Shown here: piece after piece, positions 20,467-30,700 of the stretch
How the letters are laid out: each line of letters opens with the position of its first letter
Numbering within the stretch: the first letter of the stretch is position 1
DNA from: a virus
DNA: 47,644 bases
Direction: 5' to 3' (one strand)
IMG/VR virus record: IMGVR_UViG_3300005086_000089
Coordinates: 1-47,644 of that record
The notes under the pieces: generated by a model
What the model was told of the DNA's origin: nothing
The model's input: the letters and a program-made list of their open reading frames with translations, nothing else
Database searches by the model: none
Made by a program: the position numbers and the translations under genes

Positions 20467-21747
20467 TTATATTAATAAGTCTATAAACATTATAGACATT
20501 GGTACTTTCCTACTACCAGTCATCTTCCATTTAGGTGTTGCCATCTGTGTTGAGCCCCCACCATCTAAAGCTATAGCCATAACACAACCAAGCTCCTTCA
20601 TATGAGAAACACATTTTTCTAAACTTACCATATAGTGTCTAACCCAATAAATCATACCATCTTTATCTACTCCAATAGAAGCATGGTTTGCTATCCTAGT
20701 TACATCTGAATAGTCGTCAACCTTACCAGTCACTACATTGACATCTCTTTTAAAACCTTCTGATGCTGGGTTATAACCATATTTACTTATTAAGCCTATT
20801 CCACCTATAGCCCACCATACCTTCGAGGATTTATTAACATCGTTATCCACGAAAAGTTCAGAGGCTCTTTTAATTTTTTCTATCCCAAAAGTTCCATCTC
20901 TGTAGTAACATAAAACACTTTGAGGACAATCAAAACCCCAGAGATGATTAGCTGTATCTTTAACTATTTTGTTTTTCAGTACAAGGATAGAAGTTAAATC
21001 TTTAGTAATCATATTAAAAAACGTTCCATTACCACCTGCATATTCAAAGTCGTTTACGTCTTGAAAATCTAAAGATATCCCAACATTATAAGGGTGTCCT
21101 TTGATATACCTATAATACTTATCTGGTACTACATCTGTAGGTGGGTAAAATGTAGTTTTAGGCAAGTCTTTTAAGTTAGAATGATTATATTTCATATAAT
21201 ACAAATTCCCACTAACACTTAAATCATTCTCGATATCCTTAACCTCTTCTTTTTGATTAGGTGTTTTATAATCAAGAGTGTCATATACGATAACTATGTA
21301 GTTCCCAATCCACCTGTTGTAACCAACCCTGGTTACCCTACCAGTAAAAGTTCTATTCCAGTAAAATATCCTGTGCTGAGCCAATCCGTCTCGGTTAATG
21401 AAGTCAATAGCTGGATGATGTCTTTTGTATAAATTGTAGTAGCTAGCTCCCGTACTCATTATCATGCCGTCGTAATTAACTGTCACCTTGTACGGAGCTT
21501 TAAAGAAGTCGTCGTGTATAAAGTAATTAGCTTGTTCTCTACTTCCCTTCACGCCCCTTTCATAATAAATATCATCAAGAGTCCACCACCTGTCGTAATG
21601 CTCACCTTCCACTGCTTCAAGGTGTATATGAACCCCGTCGGATTCTCCTGTGTCACCAGCTATCCCTAAAATATCTCCGTTGTTTACCAGTTGACCGTTT
21701 TTAACTTTAGGCTCTTTTAGATGACAACATACCATTGTATATTTCAT
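20467..21747 (-). CDS. permuted M23 peptidase fused to phosphodiester glycosidase (426 aa)
   Basis: Residues 1-50 hold the C-terminal half of a M23 domain (VNNGDILGIAGDTGESDGVHIHLEAVEG, with the HxH at HIH). Residues about 100-165 then hold what looks like the N-terminal half (HHPAIDFINRDG with the HxxxD-type pair, followed by GRVTRVGYNRWIGNYIVIVYD). Residues about 300-426 are a NAGPA-type phosphodiester glycosidase (WAIGGIGLISKYGY, HASIGVDKDGMIYWV, MAIALDGGGSTQM). The ATG at 21747 has AAAGGAGATGTTTTAA upstream with a stop codon immediately before it, so no N-terminal extension exists. As no other lysin is present, it probably degrades the cell wall or teichoic-acid-linked sugars during entry or lysis. 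Confidence 0.82.
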   Translation of the reverse strand: MKYTMVCCHLKEPKVKNGQLVNNGDILGIAGDTGESDGVHIHLEAVEGEHYDRWWTLDDIYYERGVKGSREQANYFIHDDFFKAPYKVTVNYDGMIMSTGASYYNLYKRHHPAIDFINRDGLAQHRIFYWNRTFTGRVTRVGYNRWIGNYIVIVYDTLDYKTPNQKEEVKDIENDLSVSGNLYYMKYNHSNLKDLPKTTFYPPTDVVPDKYYRYIKGHPYNVGISLDFQDVNDFEYAGGNGTFFNMITKDLTSILVLKNKIVKDTANHLWGFDCPQSVLCYYRDGTFGIEKIKRASELFVDNDVNKSSKVWWAIGGIGLISKYGYNPASEGFKRDVNVVTGKVDDYSDVTRIANHASIGVDKDGMIYWVRHYMVSLEKCVSHMKELGCVMAIALDGGGSTQMATPKWKMTGSRKVPMSIMFIDLLI

Positions 21748-21761
21748 TTAAAACATCTCCT

Positions 21762-24700
21762 TTAATAAGGTTCGTAGCCCCTCATTTCAATGATTTTATC
21801 TCTAACACCTTGACGTACGTCGTTTAATATATCATTTAAGATGTCAACCTGTTCGTAATCGTCAAGGGTACCAAGACCGTATCTTTCAATCTCTTCTCGA
21901 TATCTAATTTTAGCCTGTTCTCCAGCCCATTTTGATAGTTCTTCGTATTCTTCAGGAGTTAATACTACGTCTACTGGAGTTTTCTCCTGGTTCTGCCAAG
22001 TCTGTACTGTCCATTTTTTGTCTAAATATTTAGGAACATGTCGGCTTTCACCTGTGTTTCTTATTAGGTTCAGCACTTTTTCCTCTTCCACTGTAGGGTT
22101 AAATTCTCCCATTATTGCTGGAGCAAAGAATGAGTTAAAGAATTTGGTTCCAAAAGTACCTTCTAGCCCTTCAAAGAAACTAGAGCCAAAGTCGTACTCA
22201 GACTTATTCCCGAACTGGTCGTAGTAAGCTGGAAGAGTTTGACTAAGGAAAGGTATCTTTTTAATCGACAAGTTAAGAGCTGTTTTTAAATTACTCTCCA
22301 TGTCTCTAGGATTCCTAACTGTAGGGTCTATCAAGTATGCCATTTGAGAGAACAAAGTAGGTGTAAAACTCGATAATATTCCTTCAGAGAAATTCATTAC
22401 ACCTTCCTCAAGGCTCCTAGCAGATAAAACATCTGTTATGCCTTGTAATAGTGGTTGCTGAATCAATGTGTTAGCTCCTGAAGCAACAGCCCCAAGTCCA
22501 GTAGAGACAACATCCTTAAGTTGTTCTTGCCTATACATGTCAGCTCCCATAGCTATTGATATAGCACTAGGTTGGAACCAATCATAAGTCATGTAAGTAT
22601 CCCCAGGCTGAGGTTCTATCTGCGATTCTCTTAACCCTGATGAAACCCATCTAATTAAAGCATCTATATTAATTGAGTAGTCTCTTAACCCTAAACTTCT
22701 TCTAAAAGAACTTATTCTCCAAGGTTCCTCGTCGTCTGGAGTACCAGAGATAACACCAGCTCTAGCTAATACATAGCCTAAACCAACTGCAACTGTACCA
22801 GTAACTCCTCTCGCAATTCCTTCTACCATAGCTTTTTTAGAGTACAATGTTAGCTCACCTTTTCGTGCCTGCTGTATCATTTTAAATACCTGTATGCCTG
22901 CGTTAACAAAAGTATAATCAACACCTCTTGCTATTAAGTTAGCAGGAGTTTTAGGATATTTAAGTAAGAATGACCCAACACCGAAGCCGTCTTTACCGAT
23001 ATGGCTTAACAGTTGTTTAGTTTTAACTGCCATATCACTTATTAAGTTAGCATCCTGGAATGTTCTATACAAGCCTTTATGGTGTGCATATTCAAGCATC
23101 TCAGGGGTAGGCTTACTAACTCCTTCCATGAGCATTAATTCTCTAAGTTCATCCTCGAAAGCCTGTATATATGAACCTCTATCAGTCACTCTCAAACCAA
23201 CATTGAGTAAAAGCTCAAGGTCTGCCAATATACCTTCTCTAAACACTCTTGACTTAGGTAAGTCGTACTGGGTGTCTAAGCTAGTTGTGTCTATACCTTT
23301 TACAGCATCTTCAAAACCTAAACTTATACCTTTTTTAAATCCTTTCCACTGGGTTGACGCCTTTTGACCTGGAGTGAAAAACTTAGTACGGTCAGTTTTA
23401 GTAATCATAGAAGCAAACTTATCTAACGGTACTGCCACCTGGTCTGATATGTACTCAGCTAAAGAGAACCCAGCGTTACCAACCACGTTTCTTATTAAGG
23501 TCTTAGGATTTAATAACTGCATCATGGTCTGGAAGAGGTCTATTTTTTGCCACATTGAAGGTTCAATTTGAGCAGACATTATGTCTATCATCTTAGCTAC
23601 TTCAACGTCTTTAGCCCTTCCATCTTCCATTGTCTGAATATTTTGAGCCATTGTATGGATTGTGTTGATGGTGTCCTCGTCTGCAAATTGCATCCCTAAT
23701 TTTTCAGCAATTAAATGCTTGTATTGTCTATGCGTAAAAGCCCCTAGATTAGACAACTCTATAATTCTTTGGTCTATAGTAGGAGACTCTTTCTTAGGTT
23801 TTTTATCTGCAAAAATTCTCTTAAGTTGTCGTTCCTTCTCTTCACGTGTTAATCTATCCATTTCTTTATATATATAATCTTCTAGCAACATAGCTTCAAC
23901 ATCTTCAAGCCCAGCTCGTTTTATCAATTCCTCAGCTAAGGATTTTTTAACTGAATTCTGTTGAGTGTAGTGTTGTTTAACTATATCTGCTATGTTAATT
24001 TCTAAGGTTTTCAACTCCTGCTTAACCGTTTGTCTCAACCTTGATTGAGGGAAGGTCTTGTCAAGGGTAAACTCAAAGAACGGTTGCAATTTAGCTAGTG
24101 CTTCTTCATTGTCTTTAAGTATGTTTTCTTCCAGTTGTCTTTTTGCTAGCTTCCAAACTTCCCTATACCTATCCCTGTTTTTAATAGCTTCTACAATAAA
24201 TTCCAGAGGGTCTTTAGTTACAACTTTTTGCTCTAAAGGAACCTCTTCTTTAGCTAGTTTAAACAAGGTATCTACCATCATTTTAATTGGGTTATCCTCT
24301 GGAGTTTTCTCACTTAGGGTAGCAAGAACTCTTCTTGATAACATTTCTTCTGGTTGCATTTTAATTATCTTGTTTAGCCAATTGCCGATGCTAAGCTCAG
24401 TAAGGGCGTTAGCGTTTATCTTATCTATTATATCTCTAACTTTTTGAGACTTAGTTCTTAGGTCTATCTCTTCTTTAGGAGTGTAAGTATCTTCTATGGT
24501 TTTCTCAAGTCTCCTAACCAAAGTAGCTGGAGACAACCTACCCATAGCTGAAAGAATTTGGATTCCTTGACCCATGTTGTTAGCCTTTTGAGACATTCTC
24601 TCTAGCAATAGTAACGACCTGTCCATGGTTTCATGGTTTTGAGACATTTTAGATATGAGTAATTGTCCTGCCATAAACATTACAGTGGTACCTGGTTGGT

Positions 24701-27700
24701 TACCTAATATCCAATCCATTACGGCTTCTTCGCCCTCTTCATTCAGTATGTAAAGAGCTTCAAGCATTGTTTCAGAGTTGTGTTTAACTTCATAAGTCCA
24801 CTTTTTAGAATTGATTAGGTCTTTAAATTCTTGAGATATACCGTCCATGTTAGCAACTGTTTCCATGAAGCTTAGTTCTCCAGTATCTCCTTGACCTTCG
24901 CCTTTAACCTCTTTAGCTTGGTACATGCTTTGACCGTATTTTTTAATCCTGTCGTAAGATTTAGGAGTTAACTCAAACCTATGGACAAAATAATCTCCTA
25001 CTTCCTCTTCGTTTAAAATCTCAGGTCTGAAACCGTCGTATACTTCCTGTATAGCTACATGCTCTTCTTGCCCTGGAGAAACGTCGGCTATTTTTACAAA
25101 GTCATACTTGCCGTTCCACTTGTTACTTTTATTTAGTTTATTAAAGTTTTGTACCATTATTTCGTCATATATAGTTGACTTACCTTTCTCGTTAGCCATA
25201 AATTCTGGGATGCTAAAAGGAGCATAGAGGATATTTTTCAACTCATCTTTACGCTTCCTGATAGCTTTTCCTTCGTCAACATAAACCCTATACATTAATG
25301 CTATGCCAACTTCTCTTACTTTTTCCAGCGAACCTAGTTTTTCAAGCTCGTCTAAATATTTTTCAAATTTAGGGTCTTTTTTCTTATAAGCTTCTATAAA
25401 AGCGATAGTTTTTTCAGACCCCATATCCCTTATGAGAGATGTTGCTAGGTCTGTTAAGAATCCAGTTTCGTCGTACTTTTCTTTAGCAATTCTAATCGAC
25501 TCGATATCAAACCCTAAGCGTTCAGCGTTAGCTACAATGTGAACAGCTGGTAATATGTTAGGTCTAGCAAAAATACCTCTCTTTAAAGCGTCAATTTCTT
25601 CTTCAGTGAAAGTGGTATCCTCGTAAAAATCTGAAAACTGGTTTGTTAAGGTAAAAAGTTCTGTGTTTGTTAGAGAATTATTGAAAGAAGATTTAAGTTT
25701 GTCTATTTGAAAAGTAGAGTCATCCTGGTTTTGAAGATTATAAAACTCATCTGATTGAACCTTAGCATATTCAGAAAACAACTTTTTCTTTTTCTCTATC
25801 TCTTCTCTTATTCTGTCTGCATAATCTTTACCTACATAATCATCTAAAGACTTGCCTCCTCTGTAGAACTTGCCATCTCTAGTTTCGTATGTGAATGTAA
25901 CATCTCCATTGTCCGTTAAAAGTCTCAACTCTAAACCTGAGATGTGATATCCTTTTACATCAAAAGTATCGCTAGATAAAAACAAATGACTTAAACGCAC
26001 ATCGTTTACATGTTTATTTATTTTATATCTATTAGCTTGTTCTCTGCCTGTGCTCCAAGCAAGACCGTCGTATTCACTTTCAACAGCTAAATTCACAAGT
26101 TGTTTTATTACCATCTCTTGCCATGCACTTTTATATGGAGCAACAGGTAGTGGGCTAGTCACGTCAGCAACGGATAAGGCTACCTCTCTCAGTTCCTCAA
26201 GGGCTTCCATACCCATTTCATCGTATAATCCTTCAGCTCTATTCATTAAAAGCTCGTATTTTTCAGATGAGTACATGTCGTTTTCTATCATAAAGTCCCT
26301 TAAAACGTCGTATAAGTAGTAGCTATAATGGTCTGTGTAGTTTTTATAAACATCGACTATATGCTGTTTTTCGTACCCTCGTTTAGTTATATTGATTTTA
26401 GTCGTAGCTTCCCCAAGGGAAACATCATTGCCTCTCTTTTCAAGCATTAATTTTTCAGTCATAAATTTTAAAATCTGTTCGTCAGTAGCTCCTAAAGTTT
26501 CTTTTAAAAGTCTTTGAAAGTAGGTATATCTTTCTTTGTTTATACGAACTATTGGAGCTTGTCTCGACGAATACTCGTTACTTTCACCATTAATACCTTC
26601 GACAGAAACAGTTTCCCTGTAACCAGTAAAATCGTCAAAAAACCTACTAACAATATCTCTAGCTACATCCATTGGAACATAATTATTATTATCAGATAGA
26701 GGTACTCCAGTATCAAGTTTGCCATAACCACCAAAAAATTCAGCAACATAATTGCTCGCTCTAATGCCACTTATAGCTTTTTTCTCGAAGTTTCGTTTTC
26801 TAGCAACTTGAGACCCATGTAAATCTGACTGTACTTCATCTATAAGTAAATATTTTTTGCCTTCAATCTTTATATCTTTTGTTCTAGCATGAGCAATAAT
26901 ATCGTCTCTATCCCAATGATTAGTATTGAATTTAAAAGCTTTTGGTAGAGTAAATAGAAACTCTCTATAGTTGTCTCCGAGGTCGTAAGCCCATTGCTCA
27001 TACCTAGGTTTACCGTAAGCTTCGTAACCTAATGTTTTATAAACTTTATCTTCTTTAGTTTCTCCAGTGTCAATCATGTCGTTAAGGTTCTTGAAAGCGT
27101 CCACGAAAAACTCTGGTTTAGTTTCTAAAAACTCATTAAAAGTTCTTCCTTCTATAAAGGTGTAATCAAGGATAGAATTTACAAGACCAGGAGAATTAGA
27201 GCCTTTTTGAAATATATACGATGCCATTTCCAGTATTATTTGATGGAAATTATTCTCAAGCTCCTTAGCTTCATCTAATACAGGTTGTGGATAAGCTATG
27301 CCGTCATTCCCGTTGTTGAACCTGTTGAGCCAGTCGTATGTTTCAAAAACATATTCCAAAGGTCTTTTGTTGACTTGTTTATTGTAATAATTTTGGCTGT
27401 CATTTCCTTTCAACACTTCAAACCTGCCAAAATCAGCATGTAATAACTCCCCTAGGTTTTCTCTCCAATGTTCTGATTGGAGTTTTTGGTAGGATTTTTC
27501 AAAGTCTGTTTGTGAAAAAACATCCAATCTCATTGCTAAACTACTTGTTTTTTTATCTATCTTTAAAAGTCTTTCTTTGTTCTCCTGTAAATACCAGGAA
27601 CTAAGTTGTGTATATTCACCTGTAGCTTCGCCTATAAGTCTTTCTAATGACTTTAATTCAGAAAGAACAGTAAACCTTTGTGACTTCAGTTTTATCCCAT

Positions 27701-30700
27701 CATCAAAATACCTTAAAAGTTTTGTGTCTAAAAACTCAACAGTTTTTTCGTTGGTCTCCATAGACCCATTTTTGTATTTCTCATTCGCTTCAAATATTTC
27801 TCCTAAAATGCCGAGTGGATGGTTAGTCATGTTTTTCATCAATACTATCCCTCGTGTTAAAAATCTTCTCTCTCCAGGAGAATACGCTCGTGATAGATAA
27901 GATAAAGTATTTTCAAGTTTAGAATAATACCTATGCTTGCTTACCTCTGTAACGTATTTAGTACCATCATAAATACTCAAGGTATCTGAATTGTCTTTAA
28001 TGCTAATTTCCCCTGTAAAATCATAGTCTTTTGCTTTCATTTTAGAGAAATAACCTTTTCTGTAAACCTTGATATTAGGGTAGTTTTGTTTTAGAAAATT
28101 CTTAAGACCTAATATTTTAATGGTTTCATCTTCGTTCTTTATATCATCCATGTATACATAGCCATTATCCATGATACGCTCTGTTAAATATTCTCTAATC
28201 CCAGAAAATCTTATCTCATCATCTTTTATGCCATTTTCTGGTTTTTCAATTAGAGCTAATAAATCACTCGCTTTAAATCTTCTCCCCTGGAATTTAGAGT
28301 CAATTAGCCTTATGAGTTTAGAGTAAAAACCGTGCATTATGTAGGAGTGTTGTTCTATTGGTTTCATCTGGAACAGGGTCTGTTGACCTTTTCCTTCACT
28401 AACAAATATGTCAAAACTTTCCTGTTTGCCTAATTCCGTACTAAACCTTTGGTTAAAATCGAATACAACTTCAGGGGCAGGAATTACTTTGTTTGACGCT
28501 TCAACAACCTTATCTGGGTAAAAGGCTCCCTCTATTCGTTCAGAGCCGTCGTAATAATCTATTTCAACTGGTATCTGCGTGTACCCTGCACCAACCAGGG
28601 CGTCATAAATAGCTTCCCCTTGGGTGAAAAAAGCATCCCCGTAAGCATCTACAGCTATTGTCATCTTATTGTATGGGTCGTACTCGTCAAAGACTCCGTT
28701 AGTTATTTCAGATGAAACCTTATTATATTTTTGGGAATATACTAGGGACTCTTTTGAATTTTTCAATATTCCACCCTTTATACCCTCTGCAACCGTATGG
28801 ACGTCTATATATATTCTTTCACTAAACATGCCTGTTTTTGTACCTAAATATGTTTGAATCGAAGTTCGCTCATTATGTCTATTACTTACTATTTTCCATT
28901 GTGCTTCACTGTTTATCTGGGTATAGTTTTTCTCATTTTCTCTATACTTATAGTTGTCAAGTAACGGAGAATTGTTTGCAGAGTGTTCTGTTGAGTACCT
29001 GGTACCATGAAGAGCCATTCCCGATTTTTTACCTTTTTCTACATCGAGTATTTTCTCTTCCTTAGCAAGTTTACTGTATTCTCTACCTTTTACTGCATCA
29101 TAAAATTCCTTACCCATCACGTCTCTAAAGTTTTCAACTAGAGCATCTGGTAAGGCTATTAAATCAGCAAGTTGCTGGTTCTCCGTAGCGTATCCCATTT
29201 CTGAGAACACTAAAACTTGAGCAAAGAGCTCAAAACTATTTGGTACTTCAATACCTATATTTTCAGCCATTCTTTCAGCGTTAGCAATCCAATCTACCAT
29301 AGCTGAATATAAAGCTGGGTCAATTTCTTCTAAACCAAACTGGATATGGTGTACTAATTCTTCGAGAACAGTATCTCGAGTAGCTCCTTCGTAGAGTAAG
29401 ACTTGCCCTCTTCCGTTGCCTTCGTAATTGTATTCACCTGTGATTTGGAATTGTTTGTCTGGGTTTTGTCTTGCATATCCTTTTGAGTTGTCATTCAATT
29501 CACTCCCTTTCACTAATTTTTTACTAGCGTTATATACTATTTCTACCCCGTTAAATACTGGGTTGTTTTTAGCTTTTTCTATTACATCGGTAATATCATT
29601 ATTTTGAATCTCATCACCTTTTACGGCTAGAGGTTCTTTTATCTGAAAGGCGTTTTGCAATACATCTTTTTCGGTCTTTATATTGCCTTCTTCTATCATT
29701 TGGATTAAAGTGTTGTAAGCTTCTTTTTTAAGTTTAGCTTTTTCGTTAGATGAAGCTTCTTTATATTTTTGAGCCAGCTCATTAAAGGCTTCGCTTAATT
29801 CTGAACCTGGTCTATATACTGAAGCATCTAAAAACATTTCAGCAAGTTCAGCTTCCGATGCCATTTGAGCGTTAGCTTCAACATCTATTACGTTTCCTAT
29901 TCTTTCAAGTCGTTCTTTGTTTTGCTCTTCAGATGCTGTTTTAAAAACTCTCTTAGCTTTTCTAAGTTGAGTTCTGGTTGCATCTACTAGTTGGGATTTT
30001 TCATAACGGCTTGTCTCAGTAAAAGACTGCATCCCTAATAAGCTTATTTGCTCCTTAGTATCTTGAGCAGAACTTTTAACCTGGTTTATTAATTCAGCAA
30101 GTCCACTTTGAGTTATGGTCTTACCTTTATCTTCTCTTAAAGTGTCTACCGTTTTATAAACTTCATATTGAAGGTCTTTGTTTTCTAATCCATTTGATAT
30201 TACTATTGCCATGTTCTGGTTAAACTTCTTAGTAGCAACAGCCTGGAAAATTGCATCATGAAGTTTTGAAAGTGCAACCCCGTCTCTAAGTTTCTTAGGT
30301 GGGATGTTTTCACTTACTAATACTTCTTCAGTCATTCCAGTATCTCTCATGAATCTAGCTATGTCTACAGCAGAAGCATTTCCTTCAGCAATATTAATCA
30401 TAGCTCCTTCAGCTCGAGCTTCTTCTTCGGTATAATCTTCATAAGATAATATTTGAGCGTTTAATTCTTTTATTCCGTATTGTTTTGCTAGAGCAACCCT
30501 ATGATGACCGTTTACCGCCCAAAGGTCGCCTGCTTCATCTTGCCATAAAGTTATTATACCTGCATATTTTTCGTTCCAGCCTTTTGTCCCTGATAATTCT
30601 TTTGTGGTACCAGTATCTTGTCTAACATCAAATCTGAACTGGAACCTTTTTGTATCGACATTCATGTCGTCAACTGGAGTAGATACTATATTTTTTGGAG

